Below, piece after piece: positions 42,301 to 51,332 of a DNA stretch of 64,000 bases. The notes below the pieces were generated by a model. It had not been told where the DNA came from, did not search any database, and saw only the letters and a list, made by a program, of their open reading frames with translations. Source of the stretch: Bin87 sp965116785 (GTDB taxonomy: Bacteria; Chloroflexota; Dehalococcoidia; Lucifugimonadales; UBA3495); contig OZ220731.1 of NCBI GenBank assembly GCA_965116785.1, positions 2,542,001 through 2,606,000 of the forward strand. Reading direction: 5' to 3'. The stretch's first letter is position 1. Each line of letters opens with the position of its first letter. The position numbers and the translations under genes were made by a program.

Positions 42301-42767
42301 TAGGCGTTCTTGAACCGCGTCTCAAAGTCGGTGCGGCCCTCAGTCCGGGCCCTCCGGGCGATGCGTTACCGTACTTTCCGGTCCGCGGTAGCGTATTTGA
42401 AAATGGCGAACAACTCCAATATGGCTTCCCACCCGTCCCGGGACAGCCAGTACGTTAGCGTTACCCCGCTCAAGGTCAGACAAACAATTGGGGCCGGGTC
42501 CAGCGGCGATACATCTTCGGCGGCGTCGGCAGCCTTTTGCAGTCAACCCGGTGGGGTTATGGTCAGACGGCTACAGACACAGCGGCGGCGCTGACGGCCG
42601 TCACCGGCGCAATCCACTTCGAGCCGTGCCCGATTTTGTAGATTACGCTGTCGTTGTGGTCGTCGTCACGCTCCTGGTTTGAGCGTAGCGGCTCGTCGTC
42701 CATGGCATCAGGATACATCCTGATTGCCGGCACAGGTCAATTGCATCGCGCTCATTGCGTCAGCAAA
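42301..42767. other. Intergenic stretch without a supported gene
   Basis: About 470 bases between the convergent crotonase and nitroreductase genes. Short frames on the + strand show no family signal; no repeat, RNA gene or clear terminator was seen. Confidence 0.4.
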
Positions 42768-43289
42768 TCAGTCGGCGAAGTTGAGCGGTTGGCCGAACTT
42801 CTCGCCGTGGGCGATTTCGGACATGGGCTTGCGCGGCGTGCCCGTGCCCGGCTCACGCATGATGCGGTAGCCGAAGGGCAGCACGGTGACCAGTTCCATC
42901 TCCTCCGGTATGCCCAGAAGGGACTTGACCTGGTCCTGGGCCTCGCCGCGTACGCCCACGAAGCAGGTGCCCAGCCCCTCCGACCAGGCCACCAGCTCCA
43001 TCTGCTGCAGGGCACGGCCGGCGTCCAGCTGGGCGCGGCGGGCTTCATCCATCACGATGGCGATGGCAACCTGGGACTTGCCGATGAAGGAGCCCTGGGT
43101 GCAGATTTCGCCGAGCTGCCGGATGATGTCGCGGTCGCGCACGACGATGAAGTGCCAGGGCTGGGTGTTACTGGAGCTGGGCGCCCAGCGGGCGGCCTGC
43201 AGTATCTTGTGCAGCACCGCATCGGACACCGGGGCGTCGGTGAAGTCGCGGATGGTGCGGCGCGTCCTGATTGCATTGAAAACGTCCAT
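42768..43289 (-). CDS. Nitroreductase-family flavoprotein
   Basis: This 173-residue FMN-dependent nitroreductase has AIRTRRTIRDFTDAPVSD (phosphate-binding Arg residues), ILQAARWAPSSSNTQPWHFI, later LVAWSEGLGTCFVGV and VTVLPFGY. The family reduces nitro groups, enones or iodotyrosines with NAD(P)H, usually as a homodimer. The start at 43287-43289 is set by AGGAGG seven bases upstream; the longer frame is not used. Upstream genes on the same strand are the small membrane protein and SMP-30 lactonase. Length is at the short end of the family. Confidence 0.9.
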   Translation of the reverse strand: MDVFNAIRTRRTIRDFTDAPVSDAVLHKILQAARWAPSSSNTQPWHFIVVRDRDIIRQLGEICTQGSFIGKSQVAIAIVMDEARRAQLDAGRALQQMELVAWSEGLGTCFVGVRGEAQDQVKSLLGIPEEMELVTVLPFGYRIMREPGTGTPRKPMSEIAHGEKFGQPLNFAD

Positions 43290-43323
43290 AGCAAATCCTC
43301 CTGGGAGGCGGTGTAGCCTCTGA

Positions 43324-43752
43324 TTACCTAACTTGACCGGCCCGCGTCCGGCCTCCTCCGACGGCCTCCATCGCGGCCCCGCACAGCAGTGCAACCACCG
43401 CCGGCAGGTATATAGCGCCAATGGACAGCATAGAAACCACACAGAACCCCAGCAGGACAATCGTAGGCAACCACAACAGACACCTGCGGAGGACCGCCCG
43501 CTGGCCGGCAAAGTGCATTGCCAGCACTGCTAAGCCCGTCAGCAGCACGGGAATCAGCAGTAGCAGGATGGCGTGCGCGCCGTTGACTTCAATCAACGTA
43601 GCACTGCGCATGATGGTTTCGGCTTGCGGCTCGCCGGGGGCCGAAGCCCTGGTGGTCGTACTCCGATACACCGGCACGACTGACAGCCCAATTCCGGCGG
43701 CCCAAGCTAGCGCGTGAGCGACCCAAACCGCGATTATCGCGCCGGCGGCCAC
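43324..43752 (-). CDS. Small four-helix membrane protein
   Basis: The 142-residue protein from the GTG at 43750-43752 has four hydrophobic segments: IIAVWVAHALAWAAGIGLSV, AILLLLIPVLLTGLAVLAM, LLWLPTIVLLGFCVVSMLSI and AIYLPAVVALLCGAAM. GGGG and GGAT lie just before the start. It overlaps the end of the SMP-30 gene by 19 bases. Small proteins like this are common next to enzyme genes in Chloroflexota and I cannot assign a role. The listed start is the first one that makes a whole membrane protein. Confidence 0.62.
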   Translation of the reverse strand: MAAGAIIAVWVAHALAWAAGIGLSVVPVYRSTTTRASAPGEPQAETIMRSATLIEVNGAHAILLLLIPVLLTGLAVLAMHFAGQRAVLRRCLLWLPTIVLLGFCVVSMLSIGAIYLPAVVALLCGAAMEAVGGGRTRAGQVR

Positions 43753-44651
43753 ATTATCCAGCCCCGGCGGCCGGTGTTGCGCAGGCGCAGCAGGTGGCCG
43801 CCCAGCGTCGTGACGTACAGGCTGCTCTGGTCGGCATCGCCGAAGCAGCAGTTGGTGGGCATGTCGACCCCCACCGGCATGGGGTACGTCTCCAGCACGC
43901 GCCCTTCGGGCGTCCACACGTAGAGCATGGGGCCGGGACCACTGGCCCAGTTGCCGGCCGTGCCGACGATGTTGCCCTCGGAGTCGAGGCACATGCCGTC
44001 GATGCCGCGCTGGGGGCCGCGATGGTCGACACCGAACTGGTGCAGCACGATGTACTGGCCCAGCGAGCCATCCGCGTTGATCGGATACGACCGCAACTCG
44101 CGGACGGCGCCGGGCTCGTTGTCGGTCTGGATGATGTAGAGGGTTTGGTCGTCGGGTGAGACCAACAGGCCGTTCGTTCCGGTAGTGTCGAAGGTCACCT
44201 GCTGGCAGGTGTAGGAGCCATCGGATTGAGGGTCGGCGCGGAGGATGTCGCGGCCAACTATCTCCGGCTGCTCGTTGGGGTCGATGTTCCCGGCGTTCCA
44301 GGGGTTGCTGAACCAGATGCGACCCTGCCGGTCGATGGCCAGGTCGTTGGGGGTGTTCAGCCTTTGCCCGTTCAGCCGGTCGACGATAGTCGTGGTCGTC
44401 CCGTTGGAATCAAAGCGGACGATGGCCCGCCCGCCGGAGCAGCACCCGTACAGCCTGCCCTCGGCGTCGAAGGCCAGCCCGTTGGTGTGGTTGGTGTTCT
44501 CCCGATACACCGTGCACTCGCCGGTGTCGGGGTGGTAGGCCATGATTCGGCTTTCAGGGATGTGGGTGAACAGAAGGCGGCGGCCGTCCCACGCAGGCCC
44601 CTCGGTCAGACGGCTGAAAGGTCCGGCGACGTGCTCCCATTGCAATGCCAT
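43734..44651 (-). CDS. SMP-30/gluconolactonase-type beta-propeller hydrolase
   Basis: The 305-residue six-bladed propeller has the family pattern: EGPAWDGRRLLFTHIPESRI (metal-binding Glu of EGP), NHTNGLAFDAEGRLYGC, LNTPNDLAIDRQGRIWFSNP (metal-binding Asn and the following Asp) and TGTNGLLVSPDDQTLY. Such enzymes hydrolyse sugar lactones or related esters with a divalent metal. The start at 44649-44651 has AGGAGG five bases upstream. A paralog is encoded at 60913-61845; both end GWIMWP. Substrate unknown. Confidence 0.9.
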   Translation of the reverse strand: MALQWEHVAGPFSRLTEGPAWDGRRLLFTHIPESRIMAYHPDTGECTVYRENTNHTNGLAFDAEGRLYGCCSGGRAIVRFDSNGTTTTIVDRLNGQRLNTPNDLAIDRQGRIWFSNPWNAGNIDPNEQPEIVGRDILRADPQSDGSYTCQQVTFDTTGTNGLLVSPDDQTLYIIQTDNEPGAVRELRSYPINADGSLGQYIVLHQFGVDHRGPQRGIDGMCLDSEGNIVGTAGNWASGPGPMLYVWTPEGRVLETYPMPVGVDMPTNCCFGDADQSSLYVTTLGGHLLRLRNTGRRGWIMWPPAR

Positions 44652-44897
44652 TTTGTCCTCCTGGATCAGGTACGGGGATGTGGCTTCATTAGGCCGGACC
44701 GGCTTGTCTCCGTTGCGCGGAAAATCCTCGCTGCCGCTCGGCGTGGCGCCATTGTATGCCACCCCACCGGCAAAGTCATAGGAGCGATATCCTCTGGAAG
44801 CGATGACGACGGTTTGCCGTCTGTTAGTAACCTTCGGTTCCCGCTATAGTATGGACACTTTTCACAATTTCGGATCTCCCCGAAAAGGAGCGTTGAG

Positions 44898-45500
<603 letters not shown>

Positions 45501-45596
45501 CCACGATGCGGCGGCTCTGCCGCGCATCGTATCTGCGGGCGGTGGGTCCCGACTTACGCTATACTGGCCGCCGATTCGCAATCCAAGGAGTTCCCC

Positions 45597-46103
45597 ATGC
45601 CCTGGGCCGAGACCATAGTTGACACCCTGAAGAAGTGGGACACGTCGCTCATCGCCTACGTGCCCGATATCTCCATCGACCGGGTGACCAGCATCATCAA
45701 CGAGGACCCGTTCTTCCACCTGGTGTCCTGCACCCGCGAGGAGGAGGCCGTCGGCGTGGCGGTGGGCAGCTACGCCGTGGGCCGGAACGCCGCCGTGTTC
45801 ATGCAGTCCAGCGGGTTCGGCAACAGCATCAACGGCATCGCCAGCCTGTGCCTGCCGGCGCGGACGCCCATCCCCATCTTCATGAACCTGCGCGGCCAGG
45901 TCGGCGAATTCAACATCGCGCAGGTCGCCATGGGCCGCAACACCACGTCCATCCTGGACCTGTTCGGCATCGCCCACTACACCATCGAAAGCGAGGACCG
46001 GATGGACACGCTGCTGGACGGCGTGATGAAGCTGTGCCACGCCCACCGCAACCCGGTCGCCATCTGCATGACGCCCATGCTCCACGGAGGCAAAATTGCT
46101 TAG
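45597..46103 (+). CDS. TPP-dependent decarboxylase, alpha (Pyr-domain) subunit
   Basis: The 168-residue protein equals the N-terminal pyrimidine-binding domain of TPP enzymes, as in sulfopyruvate and phosphonopyruvate decarboxylase alpha. The catalytic Glu lies in CTREEEAVGVAVGSYAVGRN; the FMQSSGFGNSINGIASLCLP and FMNLRGQVGEFN stretches are typical. The active form needs the beta subunit encoded next; the two genes overlap by eight bases. Substrate could be sulfopyruvate, phosphonopyruvate or a related 2-oxo acid. No coenzyme M or phosphonate genes are near. Confidence 0.88.
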   Translation: MPWAETIVDTLKKWDTSLIAYVPDISIDRVTSIINEDPFFHLVSCTREEEAVGVAVGSYAVGRNAAVFMQSSGFGNSINGIASLCLPARTPIPIFMNLRGQVGEFNIAQVAMGRNTTSILDLFGIAHYTIESEDRMDTLLDGVMKLCHAHRNPVAICMTPMLHGGKIA

Positions 46104-46653
46104 GTTCGACGCCACTCAACTGGTCCTGCGCCACGCCGGGGATTCGCCCATCGTGGGCAACCTGGGTCCCACCAGCGATGAGCTGTACCACGCCGGCCAT
46201 CGAGACCGGAACTTCTACACCTACGGCAGCATGGGCCTGTGCTCCTCCATCGCCCTGGGCATGGCCCTGTCCACCGAAGACAAGGTGATCTCGCTGGACG
46301 GTGACGGCTCGCTGCTGATGAACCTGGGCGCCATCGCCACCATCGGGCGGGAGAACCCGTCGAACCTGGTGGTGGTGGTTTGGGACAATGAGATGTGGGG
46401 CCAGACCGGCGGCCAGGCCAGCCACACCGCCACGGGCACCAATCTGGAAGAGGTCGCCAACTCCTGCGGCATCACCAGGACCGTCACCGTGAACGACCTG
46501 GAAACGCTGGAAGAGGCGTTCGGCCGAGCAATGCGCGAACCCGGCCCCTGGTTCATCGTCGCCAAGATCGAAGAGGCGGAGCAGTACATGCCGGTCGCCC
46601 CGGTGGAGCCGGAGTTCACCCTGTATCGGTTCCGGAATACGTACATAGAGTGA
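46096..46653 (+). CDS. TPP-dependent decarboxylase, beta (PP-domain) subunit
   Basis: This 185-residue protein carries the diphosphate-binding motif, GDG in VISLDGDGSLLMNLGAIATI and Asn in VVVWDNEMWGQTGGQ, completing the TPP enzyme with the alpha subunit. TYGSMGLCSSIALGMAL is the usual approach to the motif. The start is TTG at 46096-46098 with GGAGG five bases upstream, inside the end of the alpha gene. The split two-subunit form fits ComD/ComE-type enzymes and not the fused decarboxylases. Confidence 0.88.
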   Translation: MLRFDATQLVLRHAGDSPIVGNLGPTSDELYHAGHRDRNFYTYGSMGLCSSIALGMALSTEDKVISLDGDGSLLMNLGAIATIGRENPSNLVVVVWDNEMWGQTGGQASHTATGTNLEEVANSCGITRTVTVNDLETLEEAFGRAMREPGPWFIVAKIEEAEQYMPVAPVEPEFTLYRFRNTYIE

Positions 46654-46684
46654 CTTGATCTACTTCGTATCAGGAGTTCAGGGA

Positions 46685-47425
46685 ATGAGCTACAGCAACC
46701 GCATCATATTTGTCGATGAAAGTGGCGATCCTAATTTGAGGTCTACAGACCCAAATTACCCGGTCTTCGTCCTGAATTTTTGCGTCTTTGAGAAAGACCA
46801 CTACGCCGGGTCTGTGTTGCCGGCAGTGGCATCGTTCAAGTTTACTCATTTCGGGCATGATTTGGCAGTTTTGCACGAAAATGACATCCGACTAAGCAAA
46901 CCGCCTTTCGTCTTCTTACATGACAAGGATAAGCGGCAATTGTTTATGGACGGGGTTACTCAGTTGATTGATCATATGGATGTCACCATCATCGCCGCCG
47001 TAGTCGACAAGCGCCAGTTGAGACGTCCTTACACATTTGGTGAGAACCCTTCACAGCGTAGTTTGTTGGCCTGCTTAGAGCGGGCACACACCTTGTTGGA
47101 TAGCCCACTAGAGGATGGAGGCGTCACACATGTGGTGGTGGAGAGTAGAGGACAAAGGGAGAATGAGCGGCTGAGGCAAGATTTCCTAGACATCATAAAC
47201 GGTAACAATTCGTCAGGTCAAAAGATGTCTGGTTTCGAGATCACGTTCGCGGACAAGAAAACCAACTCTACTGGGCTACAAATAGCGGACCTAACCGCCC
47301 GGCCTATTGGCCGACACTATATCGATCCGGAGCAGCCTAATCGTGCATGGACTTCACTCTCCCCTAAGCTTCTGCGTTCTCCAGAAGGCGAAATCGATGG
47401 GTGGGGGATAACCAAGATACCTTGA
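46685..47425 (+). CDS. DUF3800 family protein
   Basis: The 246-residue protein opens with IIFVDESGDPNL and has VVDKRQL and later TGLQIADLTARPIGRHYID. DxSG near the start and the QIADL/Y motif near the end mark the DUF3800 family. These are RNase H-like acidic residues and the family is a predicted nuclease found on mobile elements and phages. The ATG at 46685 has AGGAG eight bases upstream; an earlier TTG is rejected. Codon use is richer in A/T than in the neighbours, which suggests transfer. A structured RNA candidate begins just beyond its end on the other strand. Confidence 0.85.
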   Translation: MSYSNRIIFVDESGDPNLRSTDPNYPVFVLNFCVFEKDHYAGSVLPAVASFKFTHFGHDLAVLHENDIRLSKPPFVFLHDKDKRQLFMDGVTQLIDHMDVTIIAAVVDKRQLRRPYTFGENPSQRSLLACLERAHTLLDSPLEDGGVTHVVVESRGQRENERLRQDFLDIINGNNSSGQKMSGFEITFADKKTNSTGLQIADLTARPIGRHYIDPEQPNRAWTSLSPKLLRSPEGEIDGWGITKIP

Positions 47426-47431
47426 CACCGA

Positions 47432-47460
47432 AAGAGCCCCAGACCATTGCTGGGGCTCTT
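47432..47460. terminator. Strong terminator-type hairpin, both directions
   Basis: AAGAGCCCCAG pairs perfectly with CTGGGGCTCTT (11 bp) around the loop ACCATTG. On the reverse strand it is followed by TTTC, on the + strand by CC. It can end both the DUF3800 transcript and the small RNA. Confidence 0.75.
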
Positions 47461-47606
47461 CCAATGGACTGAGGACTACCCTGGCCCTTAACGGTAAGAC
47501 CGTATTGCTACGGAGGTACCGCCGGTAGATCACCTGCTACCGTACGCTGACATGCTTATGCGGTTTGACCGCTACCAAGTCGCCGGCCGTAACCACCCTC
47601 AGCCGC
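47432..47606 (-). ncRNA. Candidate structured RNA with own promoter and terminator
   Basis: Reverse-strand transcript of about 175 bases. It starts after a good promoter (47613-47641), ends at the 11-bp terminator hairpin, and contains four short perfect stems in series: GCGGT/ACCGC (47560-47572), CGGTAG/CTACCG (47523-47542), CCGTA/TACGG with a GCAA tetraloop (47500-47513), and ACGGT/ACCGT (47491-47503, exclusive with the previous). The only long frame is a 25-codon GTG frame. I recognise no known RNA family. Its position next to DUF3800 may be functional. Confidence 0.5.
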
Positions 47607-47612
47607 ACCCTC

Positions 47613-47641
47613 ACGATATTACAGATTTTTAACGTTGTCAA
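47613..47641 (-). promoter_or_regulatory. Promoter of the candidate structured RNA
   Basis: On the reverse strand the consensus TTGACA (47636-47641) is followed after 17 bases by TATCGT (47613-47618), and the spacer is A/T-rich. It faces away from the dehydrogenase operon. Confidence 0.6.
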
Positions 47642-47699
47642 CGGTTGATAAAAGTGGACAACGCCCATCCCTAAGCTAACTTGTGTGCGCGGTCAACGT

Positions 47700-47729
47700 T
47701 TGCCACCCCCGCCCCGGTTGGTCTATGAT
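47700..47729 (+). promoter_or_regulatory. Promoter of the 2-oxoacid dehydrogenase operon
   Basis: TTGCCA (47700-47705) and TATGAT (47724-47729) are 18 bases apart. Transcription would start about 40 bases before the ATG at 47777. Confidence 0.55.
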
Positions 47730-47776
47730 TGAGCCGGCGGCCGAGGCCGCTCACTTGCGCTTACGGCGCCGAGGAG

Positions 47777-48847
47777 ATGACCAGCCCGATGACGCAGGCC
47801 GCGAGCTCTTTACCCAGCCAGACCGACGCTAATGGGGCAGTAGCCGTCGCCCAGAGGAGAGCCGACTCGGACGCATTGCCCGACGGCCTCACCGCCGACG
47901 ACCTCGTAGAAGTGTGCCGGCAGATGGTCCTGGTGCGCACCATGGACGAGCGCATCTGGACGATGAACCGGCAGGGCAAGGTCCCCATCGCGGCGTCATG
48001 CCAGGGACACGAGGCGGCGGAGTTGGGTTCGCTGCTGGCGGCCCAGAAGGACGGCGATTGCTTCCTTTTCCCCTATTACCGTGACCTGGCTCTGAAGATG
48101 GCCGCCGGCCTCACGCCGCGCCAAGTCATGCTCTCCTTTATGGGCAAGGACGGCGAACCATACTCGGGCGCGCGCCAGTTCCCGTTGCAGGGCGCCGACC
48201 TGCCGCGAAACATCATCCAGATATCCAACGTCGTCGCCGCCGGCCTCACCCAGGCCGTGGGATACGCCCTGGCTTGCAAGATGATGGGCGAAGACACGGT
48301 AACCATCAGCTATTTCGGTGACGGGGCGACCAGCCAGGGCGAGACCCACGAGGCCATGAACTTTGCTGCCATCCACCGGCTGCCCGTCATCTTTATCTGC
48401 GAAAACAACAAGTACGCCATTTCGACGCCGCAGGACGCGCAAATGGTCATCAGCGACGTTGCGGCCCGGGCCGAGGGCTACGGGTTCCCCGGGTTTGTGA
48501 TCGACGGCCTGGACCTCGTCGCCTGCTACGAGGCGACCCGCCAGGGCATCGCCCACGCCCGCAGCTCTGGACCAGTGTTGATCGAGATGAAACTGGAGCG
48601 CTTCATGCCCCACACCACGGACGACGACGACCGGCGCTACCGCGACCGGGACGCCTTGGACGCCGCCCGCCAGTACGATCCGGTGGCCGTGTTCCCGGCC
48701 CAGATGGTGTCCCGAGGAATCCTGACCCAGGAGCAGTTGGACGCCTTCCGCTCCGACTCCGTACAGCAGGTCAACGACGCCACCGACTTCGCCGACGCGG
48801 CGCAGCCTCCCGACGCGGCGACCATCGGCGACCATCTTTACGTCTAG
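47777..48847 (+). CDS. Pyruvate / 2-oxoacid dehydrogenase E1 component, alpha subunit
   Basis: The 356-residue protein is an E1alpha of the pyruvate or branched-chain type: VLVRTMDERIWTMNRQGKV, FPYYRDLALKMAAGLT, and the TPP motif GDG in SYFGDGATSQGETHEAMNFA with Asn-Asn in ICENNKYA. The HTTDDDDRRYRD loop is the phosphorylation-loop region of the branched-chain enzymes. YRDLA and the acidic DDD loop favour a branched-chain/acyl-type substrate. The start ATG is close to GAGGAG; a second ATG 12 bases on is possible. The first 30 residues are disordered-looking. First gene of an operon with E1beta, E2 and lipB. Confidence 0.9.
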   Translation: MTSPMTQAASSLPSQTDANGAVAVAQRRADSDALPDGLTADDLVEVCRQMVLVRTMDERIWTMNRQGKVPIAASCQGHEAAELGSLLAAQKDGDCFLFPYYRDLALKMAAGLTPRQVMLSFMGKDGEPYSGARQFPLQGADLPRNIIQISNVVAAGLTQAVGYALACKMMGEDTVTISYFGDGATSQGETHEAMNFAAIHRLPVIFICENNKYAISTPQDAQMVISDVAARAEGYGFPGFVIDGLDLVACYEATRQGIAHARSSGPVLIEMKLERFMPHTTDDDDRRYRDRDALDAARQYDPVAVFPAQMVSRGILTQEQLDAFRSDSVQQVNDATDFADAAQPPDAATIGDHLYV

Positions 48848-48860
48848 GGAAGGCCCTGTT

Positions 48861-49844
48861 ATGCCAGAGATGACGGTAATCGAAGCAGTGCGCTCCGCGC
48901 TCCGCGAAGAGATGGTGCGGGACAAGCGCGTTTTCGTGATGGGCGAGGACGTGGGCCAGCGCGGCGGCGTGTTCCTGGCCACCCAGGGATTCATCGAAGA
49001 TTTCGGCCCGCAGCGAGTCATCGATTCCCCGCTGGCCGAGGCATCCATCATGGGCATCGCCCTGGGCGCCGCGTTCCGCGGGATGCGGCCGATACCCGAA
49101 GTACAGTTCTCCGATTTCGTGTGGCCCAGCGTCAACCAGCTCATCGGCGAAGCGGCGCGCGTCCACTATGGCACCAACGGGGCACTGAAGGTACCCATGA
49201 CCGTGCGCATACCCTACGGCGGCGGGATCCGCGGCGGGCTCTACCACTCCCAGAACGTGGAGGCCCTGTTCTTCCACACCCCCGGCCTGCTGGTGGTCAC
49301 GCCCGCCACCCCCTACGAGGCCAAGGGACTGCTCAAGTCCGCCATCCGCGACGACAATCCGGTCATCTTCCTGGAGCACAAGAAGACCTACCGCCTCGTC
49401 CGAGGTGAGGTGCCCGACGAGGAGTACACGCTGCCCATCGGACCAGCCGACATCAAGCGGGCCGGCTCTGACGTCACGGTGGTCAGCTACGGCCTGGCGA
49501 TGCACTACTGCCTGGCTGCGGCGGAGGCGGTGTCCGCCGATGGCATCAGCGCCGAGGTCGTCGACCTGAGGACACTGAAGCCGCTGGACACGGAGACCAT
49601 CCTGGATTCGGTGAAGAAGACCGGCAAGCTCCTGGTGGTCCATGAAGACAACATCAGCGGCGGCATCGGCGCGGAGATCGCGGCGCTGGCCGCCGATGAG
49701 GCCTTCGAGTACCTGGACGCGCCCATCGCCCGCCTCTGCGGACCTGATGTTCCCACCATGCCCTTCGCCCAGACCCTCGAAGACGCCTACATGCCCAGCC
49801 CGGACGCCATCGCCGCCGAACTGCGCCGCCTGGTCGCCTACTAG
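48861..49844 (+). CDS. Pyruvate / 2-oxoacid dehydrogenase E1 component, beta subunit
   Basis: The 327-residue E1beta shows MTVIEAVRSALREEM, FVMGEDVGQRGGVFLAT, DSPLAEASIMGIALGAAFRG (TPP-binding Glu), PEVQFSDFVWPSVNQLIGEA and HSQNVEALFFHTPGLLVVTP, then the C-terminal ketolase-like domain with VVHEDNISGGIGAEI. It forms an alpha2beta2 tetramer with the protein encoded 13 bases upstream and binds TPP at the interface. Length is normal. Confidence 0.92.
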   Translation: MPEMTVIEAVRSALREEMVRDKRVFVMGEDVGQRGGVFLATQGFIEDFGPQRVIDSPLAEASIMGIALGAAFRGMRPIPEVQFSDFVWPSVNQLIGEAARVHYGTNGALKVPMTVRIPYGGGIRGGLYHSQNVEALFFHTPGLLVVTPATPYEAKGLLKSAIRDDNPVIFLEHKKTYRLVRGEVPDEEYTLPIGPADIKRAGSDVTVVSYGLAMHYCLAAAEAVSADGISAEVVDLRTLKPLDTETILDSVKKTGKLLVVHEDNISGGIGAEIAALAADEAFEYLDAPIARLCGPDVPTMPFAQTLEDAYMPSPDAIAAELRRLVAY

Positions 49845-49907
49845 TATCCCTGCTGCGCTGTCGTTGCGAGCGTAACGCGGTAATCCCGTTCTCATGAGGA
49901 CTGTCCC

Positions 49908-51332
49908 GTGGCCCAACTGATCGAACTCCCCCACGTCGGCGAAAGCGTCGTCGAAGGCACCATCGGCAAGTGGCTCAAGCAGCCGGGCGACCATGTCGAA
50001 CGGTACGACCCGCTGGTGGAGGTTGTGACCGACAAGGTAACCATGGAAGTCCCGTCCCCGGTGGCCGGCGAGCTGCTGCGCATCATCGCCCAGGAGGGTG
50101 AGACGGTCCCCATGGGCGCGCCAATTGCCGAAGTGGAAGACGGCAGCGGGCCGGCAACCGGCGAACCGCCAGCAGCGGCGATGGCGCCAGCCACAGCGAC
50201 CACTACTGCCCCAACTCCGGCTCCGACCGCTGCGCCTGCATCACCGACCCCAACCTCCTATCTCATCACCGACGCCCGGCCGGTGGGTCCCACCGGCGGA
50301 TCAGCAGTGGAGGCGCAGAGTCAGGAAGACGAACCGGCTCCGGCCGAACCCGCGCCGGCCGCATCAGTGCCGCCAACCGTCATCCGGGCGGTTGATCAGG
50401 ATCGGGAGTCGGCCGTTGAGCGAGCGCCCAACCGCCTCTCGCCCGCGGTGCGCCGGCTGGCCGCCGAGCACAACCTGGACGTGGACCGTATCGCCGGCAC
50501 CGGCATGGGCGGGCGCGTTACCAGGAACGACGTGCTGCGCTATCTGGAGACTCAGTCGGCAACCGTCGCGACAGTTGCTCCCGAAACCGCGCCCAGAGTT
50601 GCCGCGCCTGCGGCAGCACCGACCACTCCATCTGCCGACGAGGAACGCGTCGCGCTCACTCCCGTGCGCCGCATGATCGCCGACGCCATGGTGCGTTCGG
50701 TGACGCAGATCCCCCACGCCTGGAGCATGGTGGAGGTGGACATCACCGAGCTGGTCGGCCTGCGCAACCGTGAACGGGACCAGTTCCGCGCGCGCGAGGG
50801 CGTGAACCTCACCTACCTGCCCTTTGCGCTCAAGGCGGTGGCGACTGCATTGAAAGACAATCCCACGATGAACGCGTCCTGGGGCGACGACTGCATCATC
50901 CTCAAGCGGCGCATCAACCTGGGCATCGCTGTGGCCGCGCCCACGGGCCTGGTGGTTCCGGTGATCCACGACGCGGACCGGCTGAGCATTTCAGGGCTCG
51001 CCCATGCCGTCGCCGATCTCTCGGAACGGGCTCGCGGCGGAACCCTGCGCCTGGAGCACGTGCAGGGCGGCACGTTCACGGTCAACAACACCGGCGCCCT
51101 GGGCAGCGTCCTCGGCGGACCGATCATCAACCATCCCCAGGCCGGCATCCTGACCACCGAAGCCGTGCAGCAACGCCCCGTGGTGATCAACAACGCCATC
51201 GCCATCCGCTGGATGATGAACCTGTGCCTGTCCTTCGACCACCGGATCAACGACGGCGCCGAATCGGGCGCGTTCATGCAGTCGGTGAAAGATCGCCTCG
51301 AGGCGATGGATGGCAACACGCCCATCTACTGA
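49908..51332 (+). CDS. Dihydrolipoamide acyltransferase, E2 component
   Basis: The 474-residue E2 begins with a lipoyl domain whose lipoylated Lys is in VVTDKVTMEVPSP (about residue 43). An Ala/Pro-rich linker of 100 residues follows, then an E1/E3-binding domain (LSPAVRRLAAEHNLDVDRIA, GRVTRNDVLRYL) and the catalytic core with LCLSFDHRINDGAESG, in which His and the Asp of H-R-x-x-D-G catalyse acyl transfer to CoA. There is one lipoyl domain. The start is GTG with AGGA seven bases before it. Substrate range follows the E1, probably branched-chain or pyruvate. An E3 gene is not in the window. Confidence 0.93.
   Translation: MAQLIELPHVGESVVEGTIGKWLKQPGDHVERYDPLVEVVTDKVTMEVPSPVAGELLRIIAQEGETVPMGAPIAEVEDGSGPATGEPPAAAMAPATATTTAPTPAPTAAPASPTPTSYLITDARPVGPTGGSAVEAQSQEDEPAPAEPAPAASVPPTVIRAVDQDRESAVERAPNRLSPAVRRLAAEHNLDVDRIAGTGMGGRVTRNDVLRYLETQSATVATVAPETAPRVAAPAAAPTTPSADEERVALTPVRRMIADAMVRSVTQIPHAWSMVEVDITELVGLRNRERDQFRAREGVNLTYLPFALKAVATALKDNPTMNASWGDDCIILKRRINLGIAVAAPTGLVVPVIHDADRLSISGLAHAVADLSERARGGTLRLEHVQGGTFTVNNTGALGSVLGGPIINHPQAGILTTEAVQQRPVVINNAIAIRWMMNLCLSFDHRINDGAESGAFMQSVKDRLEAMDGNTPIY

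Noticed and set aside
47500..47620. 25-codon GTG frame in the RNA candidate (reverse strand)
   Set aside because: Short, no ribosome binding site of note, and overlapping the stems; kept only as a possible leader peptide.
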